A DNA stretch of 64,000 nt, from assembly GCA_023954135.1 (NCBI GenBank), contig JAMLIN010000008.1, forward strand, positions 62,001 to 126,000. Direction: 5' to 3'. This DNA is from Burkholderiaceae bacterium (GTDB taxonomy: Bacteria > Pseudomonadota > Gammaproteobacteria > Burkholderiales > Burkholderiaceae_E). This document shows, one piece after another, positions 38,141 to 48,791 of this stretch. The position numbers were made by a program, and so were the translations under genes. The notes beneath the pieces are model-generated. The model was not told where the DNA came from. It saw only the letters and a program-made list of their open reading frames with translations, and did not search any database. The stretch's first letter is position 1. Every line of letters begins with the position of its first letter.

Positions 38141-40174
38141 ATGCCGTATCCGTTGTATCCAGCCCCGCTTCCACTGTTCGCCTCGCTGCTCCTTGCCTGC
38201 CTGCTGATTCTAGGTCGCCCGGCCGTCGCGGACGCCGGCACGGAATCCAGCGCGCGGCCGGACGCGAACGAGCAGGCGCTCCTCGACGCACGCGAAGCCG
38301 CGCTGCGCCGCGATGAGGCGGCGGTACGCGCCCATTCCCGACGCATCGACCCCGCCCACCCGCTCGCCGCCTATCCCGAGTTCTGGCGATTGCGGATGCT
38401 CCTCGACGATCGCTTCGAGATCCCCGACCCGGCCGCGCTCGATGCCGAGATCGCCGCCTTCATCACGGCCCATGCCGGCTCGGCCCTGGCCGAGCGCCTG
38501 CTGGCCGACTGGCTGCCAAGCCTGGGCCGACGCTCGATCTGGCACCTGTTCGACGAGTACTTCCCGCTCGCGAGTCCGCGCAGCAACGATCCGCTATGGT
38601 GTCTTGCCGGCGTCTCGCGGCTCCTGCGCGGCCTGCCGGCCGGCGCCGAGCCCTTGCGCGCCTGGAGCGAGCGCCGCGAGCTCGGCGAGGATTGCGAGCT
38701 CCTGACACAGCGCATGTACGAGGCGGGCCAGCTCGGAACGGACCGGCTCGACCGCCGCCTGCGCAGCGCACTGGAGGAGAAGGCCACGGACACGATCCGG
38801 GTGATCGGCCGGCTGCTGGGCATCGGCGCCGACGATCTCGGGCTGGTCCTCGATTCACCGGCCCGGGCGCTCGCAGGATCGGGTGACCCGCGGGTCGTGC
38901 TGATCGCGATCGGCCTGCTGGCACGGCCATCCCCCGACCAGGCGGCAGAGCGCCTGGCCGAACGCAACGACATTCCCGAAACCGACGCGCAACTGCTCTG
39001 GGCGATCATCGGCGCCTCGGCCGGCCGCGACCTCGATGCGCGGGCCTGGGAATGGGCTCGCCGAGGGCTGGCGGCCGATGCCGGTCGCGACACCCGCGAA
39101 TGGCTGGTGCGCGCCGCGATGCTCGCCGAGGACTGGCCCGGGGTGCTGGCCGCCCTCGACCGCCTCGACGAGACCGATGCGGCCACCCCGCGCTGGACCT
39201 ACTGGAGGGCGCGCGCGCTCACCGCCACCGGCGCGTCCGACGCCGCCCGTGCCCTGCTGGCGCTGATGGCCGGAACCGACGGCTACTACCCGATGCTGGC
39301 CGCCGAGGAAAGCGGCCTTGCCGGTGGTCGGCCGGAGCCACAGGCGGAACCGCAGCCCGCCATCGATCCCGCCAGCCTCGCGGCCCGGCCTCCGATCGCC
39401 CGGGCACTCGCGCTCTATCGCCTCGGCCTGCGCGGCGAGGCCCAGCGCGAATGGCTGGCCGGCCTGCGCGGCGCATCGGACGCCGAGCTGCTCGGCGCGG
39501 CGCGCCTTGCCTGCTCGCACGGCATCTTCGATCGCTGCATCAACGAAGCCTCGCGAATGCGCGGGCACGACGAGTGGTCGCTGCGCTATCTGCTGCCCTA
39601 CCGCGAACCGCTGGAGGCCGCCGCCCGGGCGCACGAGCTCGATCCCGCCTGGGTCTACGGCCTGATCCGCCAGGAGTCCCGTTTCGCGCCGGCCGCGCGC
39701 TCGGGCGTCGGCGCCCGCGGCCTGATGCAGATCATGCCCGCGACCGGACGCTGGATCGCCCGCCGGCGCGGCATCGGCGGCTTCCGGACCGTCTCGCTCG
39801 AAGAGCCTCGCACCAATCTCGACTTCGGGACCTGGTACATGCGCCACGTCCTCGATGGCCTGGACGGGTCGATCCTGCTCGCCTCGGCCGGCTACAACGC
39901 CGGGCCAGGGCGACCGGCGCGCTGGCGCGCGAGCGTGGGGCGGGCCGTGGACGGCGCGCTCTTCGCGGAGCTGATCCCGTTCAACGAAACCCGCCAGTAC
40001 GTGCAGAACGTCATCGCCAACACCGCCGCGTATGCCGCCATGCTGCGCGACGAACCGCTGCTGCTGCACCGGCTGCTCGGCGAGGTTTCGCCGGGCATCG
40101 CGCCGGGCGAGGCCGACGGCGAATCCGGGCCGCAGCCCGCGGGCAGCCCGCTCGACGATCTCGTGCAACGCTAG
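38141..40174 (+). CDS. soluble lytic murein transglycosylase (Slt70-like)
   Basis: A periplasmic peptidoglycan-cleaving enzyme of 677 residues, the normal Slt70 length. It has an N-terminal signal peptide (PLPLFASLLLACLLILGRPAVADA) and a long alpha-superhelical U/L region. The C-terminal family 1 transglycosylase domain begins near ELDPAWVYGLIRQESRFAP, where the catalytic Glu is in RQESRF. It continues with SGVGARGLMQIMPATGRWIA and SAGYNAGPGRPARWRA. It is first in the run slt-NDUFA9-like-GST-cca, common in Burkholderiales. Confidence 0.94.
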   Translation: MPYPLYPAPLPLFASLLLACLLILGRPAVADAGTESSARPDANEQALLDAREAALRRDEAAVRAHSRRIDPAHPLAAYPEFWRLRMLLDDRFEIPDPAALDAEIAAFITAHAGSALAERLLADWLPSLGRRSIWHLFDEYFPLASPRSNDPLWCLAGVSRLLRGLPAGAEPLRAWSERRELGEDCELLTQRMYEAGQLGTDRLDRRLRSALEEKATDTIRVIGRLLGIGADDLGLVLDSPARALAGSGDPRVVLIAIGLLARPSPDQAAERLAERNDIPETDAQLLWAIIGASAGRDLDARAWEWARRGLAADAGRDTREWLVRAAMLAEDWPGVLAALDRLDETDAATPRWTYWRARALTATGASDAARALLALMAGTDGYYPMLAAEESGLAGGRPEPQAEPQPAIDPASLAARPPIARALALYRLGLRGEAQREWLAGLRGASDAELLGAARLACSHGIFDRCINEASRMRGHDEWSLRYLLPYREPLEAAARAHELDPAWVYGLIRQESRFAPAARSGVGARGLMQIMPATGRWIARRRGIGGFRTVSLEEPRTNLDFGTWYMRHVLDGLDGSILLASAGYNAGPGRPARWRASVGRAVDGALFAELIPFNETRQYVQNVIANTAAYAAMLRDEPLLLHRLLGEVSPGIAPGEADGESGPQPAGSPLDDLVQR

Positions 40175-40287
40175 CCCTGCGAGCCGATGACGCGGCCCGC
40201 GCGCGGCTGATCGCCCCGACCGCCCGACGGTCTGCGAGAATAGGGATCCGGTCATCCCTGATCCGTCATTTCCTGGAATACGGCGAC

Positions 40288-41253
40288 ATGCGTCACAAGA
40301 ACATCCTCGTCCTCGGCGGCTCCGGCTTCGTCGGCAGCGCGCTGATCGGCAAACTTTCGAGCCAGGGCCGGCGGGTACGCGTCGCAACCCGCCGATACGA
40401 GGACGGCCGCCACCTGATCCTGCTGCCCACCGTCGAGCTGGTCGAGACCGACATCAACGCGCCCGGCGCGATCGCGCCCCTGCTGGCGGGAATCGATGCC
40501 GTCATCAACCTGGTCGGCGTGCTGCACGGCGGGCGCGGCCAGCCCTACGGCCCCGGGTTCGCGCAGGCCCACGTCGAGATCCCGCGCATGATCGCCGACG
40601 CCGCGCGCGCCGCCGGGGTGCGTCGCCTGCTGCATGTGTCGGCGCTCGGCGTCACCGACGCCGATCCCGCCGGCCTGCCCTCGATGTACCTGCGCTCGAA
40701 GGCCGCCGGCGAGCAGGTGATCCGCGGAACCCGCGACATCGACTGGACGATCTTCCGGCCGTCGATCGTGTTCGGCGCGGAGGATCGTTTCACCCGGCTC
40801 TTCGCCCGCATGGCGAAGTTCCTGCCGATCATCCCGGTTGCCCGCGGCGATGCGCAGCTGCAGCCGATCTGGGTGGGCGACGTCGCCCACGCGATCGCCG
40901 CGACCGTCGACGCGCCATGGGCGAACGGGCGCTGCTTCGAGCTAGCCGGCCCCGAGGTGACGACGCTCGGCGCGGTGGTCGAGGATGTCGTCCGCTGGTC
41001 GGGCCGCCGGCGCCTGGTCTGGAACCTGCCCGACGACATCGGCCGGCTGCAGGCGATGGCGCTGGAATTCGCCCCCGGGCCGACGCTCATGACCCGGGAC
41101 AATTTCGCCACCCTCGGCGTGCCCAACGTCGCGAGCGGGCCGATCGCCACCGAGCTCGGCATCGATCCGGTGGCGATGTCGGCGGTGGTGCCCGAGTACC
41201 TCGCCGAGGACGATGCCGTTTACATTCCGCGTCGGGTCCGGGCCGGCCGCTGA
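40288..41253 (+). CDS. NDUFA9-like NAD(P)-binding protein
   Basis: A 321-residue atypical short-chain dehydrogenase of the complex I NDUFA9 subunit type. The dinucleotide motif is NILVLGGSGFVGSALIGKL, followed by VINLVGVLHGG, LLHVSALGVTDADPAGLPSMYLRSKAAGEQ and the FRPSIVFGAEDRF block. Bacterial members are widespread but of unclear role. Proposed functions include stabilising NADH dehydrogenase or sugar-nucleotide chemistry. No membrane segment or signal peptide is apparent. It precedes the GST gene by 23 bp. Confidence 0.85.
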   Translation: MRHKNILVLGGSGFVGSALIGKLSSQGRRVRVATRRYEDGRHLILLPTVELVETDINAPGAIAPLLAGIDAVINLVGVLHGGRGQPYGPGFAQAHVEIPRMIADAARAAGVRRLLHVSALGVTDADPAGLPSMYLRSKAAGEQVIRGTRDIDWTIFRPSIVFGAEDRFTRLFARMAKFLPIIPVARGDAQLQPIWVGDVAHAIAATVDAPWANGRCFELAGPEVTTLGAVVEDVVRWSGRRRLVWNLPDDIGRLQAMALEFAPGPTLMTRDNFATLGVPNVASGPIATELGIDPVAMSAVVPEYLAEDDAVYIPRRVRAGR

Positions 41254-41276
41254 CCGCAAGACTTCCCGAGGTTGCC

Positions 41277-41954
41277 ATGAACAAGCTCCTCATAGGCGAT
41301 CGCAACTACTCGAGCTGGTCGCTGCGCAGCTGGCTGCTGATGCGCCAGTGCGGCATCGCGTTCGAGGAGCAGCAGCACCTGCTCCAGACGCCGGATTTCG
41401 ATGCCGCCCTGGCCGGCCTTCGGCCCGCGCGTACCGTCCCGACACTGGTCACCGATGACGGGCTGGTCATCTGGGACACCCTCGCGATCGCCGAATACCT
41501 CGCCGAACGTTATCCGGATGCCGGCATCTGGCCGCAGGACAGCACCCTGCGCGCGCGCGCCCGCTGCCTGTGCGCCGAGATGCATTCGAGCTTCCTCGCC
41601 CTGCGCTCGCGAATGCCGATGAACATCTCGGCGTCGCTGCCGGGCAAGGGTCGCGACGCCGAGGTCGAGGCCGACATCGCGCGGGTCTTCGAGCTGCTCT
41701 GCCATGCGGATGGCGGCGCCGGACCGGAAGGCCCCTTCCTCTTCGGGCGCTTCTGCGCGGCCGATGCGTTCTATGCGCCGGTGCTGATGCGCCTGCGCAC
41801 CTACGGTGTCGAGCTGCCGGTCGACCTCGCGCCCTGGGGCGAAGCCCTGCTGGCGCTGCCGGCGATGCGCGCCTGGATCGACGCGGCCCGCGAAGAGGAG
41901 CACTTCCTCGCCAGCGACGAACCCTACCGGGATCCGCCACCCGGGTGGAAATGA
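41277..41954 (+). CDS. glutathione S-transferase family protein
   Basis: A 225-residue GST. The N-terminal thioredoxin-like domain has the catalytic-type Ser in NYSSWSLRSWLLMRQCGI and the glutathione-binding TVPTLVTDDGLVIWDTLAIAEYLAERYP. A helical C-terminal domain follows. It overlaps the cca start by ATGA (41951-41954) and so is probably translationally coupled to it. The substrate is unknown. The serine-type active site resembles zeta and related classes. Confidence 0.9.
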   Translation: MNKLLIGDRNYSSWSLRSWLLMRQCGIAFEEQQHLLQTPDFDAALAGLRPARTVPTLVTDDGLVIWDTLAIAEYLAERYPDAGIWPQDSTLRARARCLCAEMHSSFLALRSRMPMNISASLPGKGRDAEVEADIARVFELLCHADGGAGPEGPFLFGRFCAADAFYAPVLMRLRTYGVELPVDLAPWGEALLALPAMRAWIDAAREEEHFLASDEPYRDPPPGWK

Positions 41955-43099
41955 AGATCTACCGGGTCGGGGGCGCGGTTCGCGACGCACTGCTCGGCCT
42001 GCCGCCCGGCGACACCGACTGGGTCGTGGTCGGCGCAACACCGGAGCGCATGGTCGAGCTCGGCTTCACGCCGGTCGGGCGCGACTTTCCGGTGTTCCTC
42101 CATCCGCGCACGCATGAGGAGTACGCGCTCGCGCGCACCGAGCGCAAGACCGCGCGTGGCTACCGGGGCTTCGCCTTCAACTGCTCGCCGGAGGTCAGCC
42201 TCGAGGACGACCTCGCCCGCCGCGACCTGACCATCAACGCGATCGCGCAGGCCGACGACGGCAGCCTGATCGATCCGTACGGCGGGCAGCGCGACATCGA
42301 GACGCGGGTCCTGCGCCATGTCGGCGATGCGTTCGCCGAGGATCCGGTGCGGATCCTGCGGCTCGCCCGCTTCGCGGCCCGCTTCCCGGAATTCTCCATC
42401 GCCCCCGAGACGATGACGCTGATGCGCCGCATGGTCGACTCGGGCGAGGTCGACGCCCTCGTTCCCGAGCGCAGCTGGCAGGAGATCGCGCGGGGCCTGA
42501 TGACGGCAAGGCCGTCGCGCATGTTCGCCATCCTGCGCGAATGCGGTGCACTTGCGCGCATCCTCCCCGAGCTCGACCGCCCGGCGGCCGGTGACGGACG
42601 CGGCTTCGCGCGGGCGCTGCGCGCGGTCGACCATGCCGCGGCCGCCGATGCCTCGCTCGAAGTGCGCTTCGCGTCGCTCTGCTCGCGCATCGCCGCCGAG
42701 CCGGCAGTGGTGATCGAAGCCATCGCCGCCAGGCTGCGTGTGCCCAATGCCTGCCGCGCGCTGGCCCTGCTGGTCGCCCGCGAATACGACGCGATCCTCG
42801 CCGCCGACGCGCTTGCGCCCGAAGCCCTGGCGTCGCTGGTCACGCGGCTCGACCTGATCCGGCGGCCGGACCGGCTCGAGCCGGTGCTCGCGGCGGTACG
42901 CGCCGGCCTGGCCGCCGATCGTGAAACCGATGGTGGAGTCGATTTCCCCCAGGCGGACTGGCTGCGCCGGGTCAGCGCGGCGGCCCGATCGATCGACGCC
43001 GGGGCGATCGCCGCAACGACGGGCGACCCGGCGCGAATTCCGGCGCTCGTCCACGAGGCGCGCGTGGCCGCCATCGGCGGGATCGAGGCCGGGCGCTGA
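41951..43099 (+). CDS. cca: CCA tRNA nucleotidyltransferase
   Basis: Adds or repairs the 3' CCA of tRNAs. The 382-residue class II enzyme begins MKIYRVGGAVRDALLGLPPGDTDWVVVGATPERM, with the flexible loop and GGxVRD motif. It carries YALARTERK, the SLEDDLARRDLTINAIA motif B/C region and RILRLARFAARFPEF. The C-terminal body region lacks a clear HD phosphohydrolase motif, in contrast to the E. coli enzyme. Its stop immediately abuts the convergent SDR gene. Confidence 0.95.
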   Translation: MKIYRVGGAVRDALLGLPPGDTDWVVVGATPERMVELGFTPVGRDFPVFLHPRTHEEYALARTERKTARGYRGFAFNCSPEVSLEDDLARRDLTINAIAQADDGSLIDPYGGQRDIETRVLRHVGDAFAEDPVRILRLARFAARFPEFSIAPETMTLMRRMVDSGEVDALVPERSWQEIARGLMTARPSRMFAILRECGALARILPELDRPAAGDGRGFARALRAVDHAAAADASLEVRFASLCSRIAAEPAVVIEAIAARLRVPNACRALALLVAREYDAILAADALAPEALASLVTRLDLIRRPDRLEPVLAAVRAGLAADRETDGGVDFPQADWLRRVSAAARSIDAGAIAATTGDPARIPALVHEARVAAIGGIEAGR

Positions 43100-43894
43100 T
43101 CAGCCGATCATGCTGTAGCCGCCCGATACGGACAGCACCTGCCCGGTGATATGACCGGCGACCGGCGATGCGAGGAACACGACCGCCCCCGCGATGTCGG
43201 ACGGCCGGCCGAGTTTCCGCAAGGGGAGGGACTTGGCGATCTTCTCGAACTGCTCTTCGGTGAACATGCTGTCCGAATTCGCCCACATGCTCGTCTTTCC
43301 GACTTCATCGGTCGACTCGGGCACCGTGACGCCGGGACAGACGACATTGCAGCGCACGCCGTAACGCCCGTTCTCCTTGGCGATGGACTTCATGAAGCTG
43401 TTGATGGCCGCCTTCACCCCCCCGTAGACCGCCTCTCGAGCCTCGCCCTGGCGGCTCGCATCCGAACTGATCGAGACGATCGCGCCGCCCTTGGACGGGA
43501 CCATCACATCCAGGGCGGCGCGGGTGCAGTTCAGGACGCCGACGTAGTTCACCTGGATGATCTTCTGCCAGAGCTCGGGCGTCGTCTGGGTGAAGAACAT
43601 CAGCTGGTCCCAGCCGACGTTGTTGACGAGAACGTCGACACCGCCGAACCTGTCGACGGCACTGGCGAACAGCGCATCCACCTGGGCCTTGTCGGTGACG
43701 TCGGTCTTCACGACCTGGACCGCGGACGCCCCCCTCTTCTCGGCCTCGGCGGCGACCTTCCCGGCTTGCTCCGGATCGATGTCACCGATCGTGATCCTGG
43801 CGTTCTCGGCCGCGAATCCTAGAACGATCGCCCGACCGATGTTCGAACCGCCGCCCGTCACGATGACCGACTTGTCCTTCAGTCCCATATCCAT
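43100..43894 (-). CDS. short-chain dehydrogenase/reductase (BadH-like)
   Basis: A 264-residue SDR. The NAD motif is [24 protein letters not shown] lies in the central strand, and the catalytic Tyr-x3-Lys is in [12 protein letters not shown] with Ser in IVSISSDAS. The [20 protein letters not shown] region resembles 2-hydroxycyclohexanecarboxyl-CoA dehydrogenase (BadH). The function could thus be in ring or acyl-CoA catabolism, but a general oxidoreductase is possible. The start (43892-43894) follows AAGGGG. It is divergent from selO. Confidence 0.8.
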   Translation of the reverse strand: MDMGLKDKSVIVTGGGSNIGRAIVLGFAAENARITIGDIDPEQAGKVAAEAEKRGASAVQVVKTDVTDKAQVDALFASAVDRFGGVDVLVNNVGWDQLMFFTQTTPELWQKIIQVNYVGVLNCTRAALDVMVPSKGGAIVSISSDASRQGEAREAVYGGVKAAINSFMKSIAKENGRYGVRCNVVCPGVTVPESTDEVGKTSMWANSDSMFTEEQFEKIAKSLPLRKLGRPSDIAGAVVFLASPVAGHITGQVLSVSGGYSMIG

Positions 43895-44070
43895 GTTCAG
43901 TACCCCTTCATTCGATTGACCGGCCATGGCGCGACGGCGAATTCGTCGCACGAAATCGGAACCCACTGTACGGAACGGCGGTCATATCCGCAAGCAAGCA
44001 GCCCGCCGGGCACCCCCACGGCGGCGGCATGGCGGCGGCATGGCCAAGCGGATTGGCGCAAAATGGGCTG

Positions 44071-45603
44071 ATGTCCGCCAGACCCGCATCGCGCCCCCAT
44101 TTCGGCTTCGACAACAGCTACGCCCGCGAGCTGCCCGGCAGCTACGTCGCATGGCAGCCGGCGAAGGCGCCGGCGCCACGACTGCTGTTCCTCAACGCGG
44201 CGCTGGCGGCCGAGCTCGGGCTCGATGGCGACGCGTTGCGCGGCGACGAGGGGGCGGCGGTCTTTGCCGGCAACCGCCTGCCCGCCGACGCGGAACCGAT
44301 CGCCCAGGCCTACGCCGGTCACCAGTTCGGCGGCTTTTCGCCGCAGCTGGGCGATGGCCGTGCCCTGCTGCTCGGCGAGCTGGTCGATCGCACCGGCCGG
44401 CGGCGCGACATCGCATTCAAGGGTTCGGGCCGCACGCCGTTTTCCCGCGGCGGCGACGGCAAGGCGGCGGTCGGGCCGATGCTGCGCGAAGCGCTCGTCA
44501 GCGAAGGGATGCATGCGCTCGGCATCCCGACCACCCGAGCGCTCGCGGTCGTCGCCACCGGCGAGACCGTCTACCGGGAAACTCCGCTGCCCGGCGCCGT
44601 GCTCACCCGGGTGGCGGCGAGTCACCTGCGGGTCGGCACCTTCCAGTTCTTCGCCGCGCGCGGCCAGTACGATGCGCTGCGCCGGCTCGCCGACTATTCG
44701 ATCCGGCGCCATGATCCGGCGCTCGCCGAGGATCCCGACCGCTATCTCGGCCTGCTGCGGGCGCTCGCGGGGCGCCAGGCGAGCCTCATCGCGCAATGGA
44801 TGAACATCGGCTTCATCCACGGCGTGATGAACACCGACAACATGGCGATCTCGGGCGAGACCATCGACTATGGCCCCTGCGCCTTTCTCGAGGCCTACGA
44901 CCCCGACACGGTGTTCAGCAGCATCGACCATCACGGTCGCTACGCCTTCGGCAACCAGCCGGCCATCGCCCGCTGGAACCTGGCCCGCTTCGCCGAGACC
45001 CTGCTGCCGCTGATGGCCGACCCCGAGGACGACGCCGCCATCCGGCAGGCGGCCGAACGCGCCACCGAAGCGATCGGCGAGTTCCCCGGTCTCTACGATG
45101 CGGCACTGCTGCGCGGCCAGCGGATCAAGCTCGGCCTGTTCGCCGCATCGGCCACCGATGATGCAGCCGACACGACGCTCGTCGCCGACTGGCTGGCGGT
45201 GCTGCATTCCCAGTCCGCCGACTTCACGCTGGCCTGGCGCCGCCTCGCCGATGCCGCCGAAGGACGCGAAGCCGCACTCAGGTCCCTGTTCACCGACCCC
45301 GGCGCGCTCGACTCGTGGCTCGCGCGCTGGCGCGAGCGCTGCGCCGGCGACGAAGCCCGGGGAGGGCCCGGTGCGACCGAACGCGCCATGCGGATGCGGC
45401 GGGCGAACCCCTGGATCATCCCGCGCAACCATCGCGTCGAGGAGGCCCTCGCCGCGGCCAGCGATGCCGACGATCTCGCACCGTTCGAGCGACTGCTCGA
45501 GGCGCTGCGCAATCCCTTCGACGAATCGCCCGAATACGCCGCCTACGCCGAACCGGCGCCGGCGGCGCTCACCGCCGGCTACCGGACCTTCTGCGGCACC
45601 TGA
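44071..45603 (+). CDS. selO: protein adenylyltransferase SelO (YdiU/UPF0061)
   Basis: A 510-residue pseudokinase-fold enzyme that AMPylates proteins under redox stress. Key blocks are [31 protein letters not shown], the active-site segment [57 protein letters not shown] and a C-terminal Cys just before the end (TFCGT). In some proteobacterial SelO proteins that position is selenocysteine. The ATG at 44071 is preferred over an upstream GTG-like frame. It lies between the SDR gene and the convergent FAH hydrolase, whose stop is 1 bp away. Confidence 0.94.
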   Translation: MSARPASRPHFGFDNSYARELPGSYVAWQPAKAPAPRLLFLNAALAAELGLDGDALRGDEGAAVFAGNRLPADAEPIAQAYAGHQFGGFSPQLGDGRALLLGELVDRTGRRRDIAFKGSGRTPFSRGGDGKAAVGPMLREALVSEGMHALGIPTTRALAVVATGETVYRETPLPGAVLTRVAASHLRVGTFQFFAARGQYDALRRLADYSIRRHDPALAEDPDRYLGLLRALAGRQASLIAQWMNIGFIHGVMNTDNMAISGETIDYGPCAFLEAYDPDTVFSSIDHHGRYAFGNQPAIARWNLARFAETLLPLMADPEDDAAIRQAAERATEAIGEFPGLYDAALLRGQRIKLGLFAASATDDAADTTLVADWLAVLHSQSADFTLAWRRLADAAEGREAALRSLFTDPGALDSWLARWRERCAGDEARGGPGATERAMRMRRANPWIIPRNHRVEEALAAASDADDLAPFERLLEALRNPFDESPEYAAYAEPAPAALTAGYRTFCGT

Positions 45604-45604
45604 T

Positions 45605-46447
45605 TCATGCGGCGACGCAGAGCTGGCGCTGCTCGCCGAGCCCTTCGATGCCGAGCCGCATCACGTCGCCCGCGCCCAGGTAGACCGGCGGCTTCTGCCC
45701 CATGCCCACCCCGGGAGGCGTGCCGGTGGAGATCACGTCGCCCGGCTCCAGCGTCATGAAGCGCGATACATAGGCAACCAGCTCGCGCACGCCGAACACC
45801 ATCGTCCTCGTGCTGCCGCCCTGGAAGCGGCGACCATTGACCTCCAGCCACATCGAAAGCGCCTGCGGATCGGGGATCTCGTCGCTCGTCACCAGCCAGG
45901 GGCCGATCGGCGCGAAGGTATCGTGGGCCTTGCCCTTGTCCCACTGGCCCTGGCGCTCGAGCTGGAATTCCCGCTCCGACACATCGTTGACCACGCAGTA
46001 GCCGGCGACATGGTCGAGCGCATCGCCTTCCTCGACGTACTTGGCCCGCCTGCCGATGACCACGCCCAGCTCGACTTCCCAGTCGGCCTTGCGCGAGCCG
46101 CGCGGGATCTGGACATCGTCGTTCGGGCCGCAGACCGCGCTCGACGGCTTCAGGAACAGGATCGGCTCGGTGGGCACCGGCATGCCGCTCTCGGCCGCAT
46201 GATCGGAATAGTTCAGTCCGATGCACACGACCTTGCCGATCGGCGCGACGCACGGCCCCAGGCGCACGCCCGAGGACACTTCCGGCAAGGCCGTCAGGTC
46301 GACTTGCGCGAGCTCTGCGAGCCGCTGCGGGGTGAGATCGCGCAGGTCGATGTCCGTCACCAGGCCGCTCAGGTCGCGAACCTTGCCGCCGGCGTCGACC
46401 GCGCCCGGTTTCTCTAAGCCCGCAGGACCATGACGCAGCAGTTTCAT
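45605..46447 (-). CDS. fumarylacetoacetate hydrolase family protein
   Basis: A 280-residue FAH-fold enzyme of the 2-hydroxyhepta-2,4-diene-1,7-dioate isomerase / ureidoglycolate lyase-like group. The divalent metal site and catalytic residues are in KVVCIGLNYSDHAAESGMPVP, DWEVELGVVIGRRAKYVEEGDALDHVAGYCVVNDVSERE and VISTGTPPGVGMGQKPPVYLGAGDVM. The family cleaves or decarboxylates 2-oxo acids. The closest annotated type is often called ureidoglycolate lyase, but the substrate here is open. It is 15 bp downstream of an unknown gene and ends the liv-linked run. Confidence 0.87.
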   Translation of the reverse strand: MKLLRHGPAGLEKPGAVDAGGKVRDLSGLVTDIDLRDLTPQRLAELAQVDLTALPEVSSGVRLGPCVAPIGKVVCIGLNYSDHAAESGMPVPTEPILFLKPSSAVCGPNDDVQIPRGSRKADWEVELGVVIGRRAKYVEEGDALDHVAGYCVVNDVSEREFQLERQGQWDKGKAHDTFAPIGPWLVTSDEIPDPQALSMWLEVNGRRFQGGSTRTMVFGVRELVAYVSRFMTLEPGDVISTGTPPGVGMGQKPPVYLGAGDVMRLGIEGLGEQRQLCVAA

Positions 46448-46462
46448 ACCGACTCCACCCGG

Positions 46463-47215
46463 TCAGACCTGGAGCACGCGTTCGACCGGAACGCCGCGGC
46501 AGTCCATCTCGTACTCGAGCTCGAGGATGGGCGGACGGACGAAATGCCAGGTGAGTCCGGCGCGCATCGCGCCGCGGCCGACCAGCTCCTCGCCGATGAA
46601 CGGGTGCGGATCGTGCACCGTGTAGACCTGCGTCGCCGTGACCGAGCTCCAGTCGAAACCGAGGGCCTGCATGCGCCGCTCCATCTCGCCGAGCACCCAC
46701 TTCGCCTTGGTGCGAATGCCCGCGGGAGAGATGTCGCCGCGCGCGATCGCGTTGTCCCGGTAGTCCCCCTTGCCTTCGGGCGCTTCGGCGCTGCCGGCGA
46801 CGACGAACGATGGCGCGGCCTCGGGATCGGCGACCGTGTAGCTGAAGGCATAGAAACCGGGCTCGGCCGGTGGGTCGAGCTCCGGACAGACGTTGCTGCG
46901 CGCGACCGGATTCGTTTCACCGTCCATCAGGCCCCAGCGCTCCAGCGTGCCGGTGTAGATCGCGTTGAAATCGCGGAATCCCTGCTCGGTGAACGGCGCC
47001 GGCGAACGCAGCTCGCAGGCGCAGAACGCGGAGGTCGGACGACCGAGCGCGCCGAGGTGCTTCTCGATCAGCTCGAACCCTTCGCGCAGCGGCACGACGC
47101 GCGAGAAGCGCGCCCGTTCGATGCGAAAGCCGGCCTCGGCGGCCACGCCTCCCGAGTACTGCGAGACCGCCGGGATGAAGCGATAGCCGCCAGCCGAAAG
47201 GATCCGGGTACTCAT
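46463..47215 (-). CDS. uncharacterised protein, RidA-like features
   Basis: A 250-residue cytosolic protein whose family I cannot name with confidence. Distinctive segments are ILSAGGYRFIPAVSQYSGGVAAEAGF, AFCACELRSPAPFTEQGFRDFNAIYTG, RSNVCPELDPPAEPGFYAFSYT and VTATQVYTVHDPHPFI. The last resembles the VxVYxxD element of RidA/YjgF proteins, so an enamine or imine deaminase is a possibility. Four conserved-looking Cys residues (positions near 66, 68, 110, 241) are unusual for RidA. It is cotranscribed with the livKHMGF genes and the FAH hydrolase and is probably part of the same catabolic process. Confidence 0.5.
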   Translation of the reverse strand: MSTRILSAGGYRFIPAVSQYSGGVAAEAGFRIERARFSRVVPLREGFELIEKHLGALGRPTSAFCACELRSPAPFTEQGFRDFNAIYTGTLERWGLMDGETNPVARSNVCPELDPPAEPGFYAFSYTVADPEAAPSFVVAGSAEAPEGKGDYRDNAIARGDISPAGIRTKAKWVLGEMERRMQALGFDWSSVTATQVYTVHDPHPFIGEELVGRGAMRAGLTWHFVRPPILELEYEMDCRGVPVERVLQV

Positions 47216-47250
47216 TGCCTGTTCTCCATTGGAAGTGAAATCAGGGAATC

Positions 47251-47274
47251 CGTGGATGGCTCGTTCACGGGTTC

Positions 47275-47278
<4 letters not shown>
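47251..47278. repeat. 28-bp dispersed repeat, copy 2, at the livF stop codon
   Basis: Matches 5959-5986 at 26 of 28 positions. As in copy 1, the stop codon of the leftward gene (livF) falls at the same place within the repeat. The minus-strand sequence after the stop reads GAACCCGTGAACGAGCC. It lies in the 59-bp gap before the uncharacterised gene. Confidence 0.6.
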
Positions 47279-48032
<754 letters not shown>

Positions 48033-48036
<4 letters not shown>

Positions 48037-48791
48037 GGATTCCCCGCCGCCTGCGCCGCCATCTGCGCGTACTTCTTGCCGAGGTACGCCTCGACGACAT
48101 GCGGGTCCGACACGATGCTCGACGGGGGCCCGTCGGCGATCAGCGCGCCGTTGTGCAGGACCACGATCCGCGAGCACACCGACAGCACGACCTTCATCAG
48201 ATGCTCGATCAGCACGATGGTCACGCCGGTGCCGGCGATCTGGTTGATGAGCCCCATCGCCTGCTCGACCTCGGCCGAGTTCAGCCCCGCGTTGACCTCG
48301 TCGAGGAACAGCAGCCTGGGCCTCATCGCGAGCGCCTTGGCGAGCTCGAGCCGCTTGCGCATGGCAAGGGTCAGGGTAGCCGCCGGCTGGTCGGCCGTCG
48401 CGGACAGGCCGACGAACTCCAGCTGCTCGGCGGCGAAGGCCCGGGCCTCCCGCAAGCCGCCCTTGCCGCTCGAGAACATCGCCGCGGCGGTCACGTTCTC
48501 GTGCACGGTGAGTTCGGGAAACGGCTGCACCACCTGGAAGGTGCGCGCGATGCCGGCGCGCGCCGCCTGGTAGGGCTTGAAGGACGTGATGTCCCGTCCC
48601 TCGAAATGGACGCGACCGCCGGTGGCGCGATGCACGCCGGTCACCACGTTGACGAGCGTGGTCTTGCCGGCGCCATTGGGCCCGATCAGGCCGAGGATCT
48701 CACCGCGCCCGATGTCGAGCGTGACGCGGTCGAGCGCCTGCAGGCCGCCGAAGCGTCGCGAGACCGCATCGAGTCGCATCAGCTCAGCCAT
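48033..48791 (-). CDS. livG: branched-chain amino acid-type ABC transporter ATPase LivG
   Basis: The larger-loop ATPase of the LIV-type transporter. The 252-residue protein has Walker [19 protein letters not shown] and Walker [19 protein letters not shown]. The signature motif is altered to [17 protein letters not shown] instead of LSxGQ; LivG proteins often show this kind of variation. It starts inside the end of livM, overlapping by 8 bp, and ends in the livF start. The protein is otherwise full length. Confidence 0.92.

Noticed and set aside
44021-44042. Tandem gcggcggcatg repeat upstream of selO
   Set aside because: Only two copies of 11 bp; in G+C-rich DNA this can arise by chance and no function is suggested.
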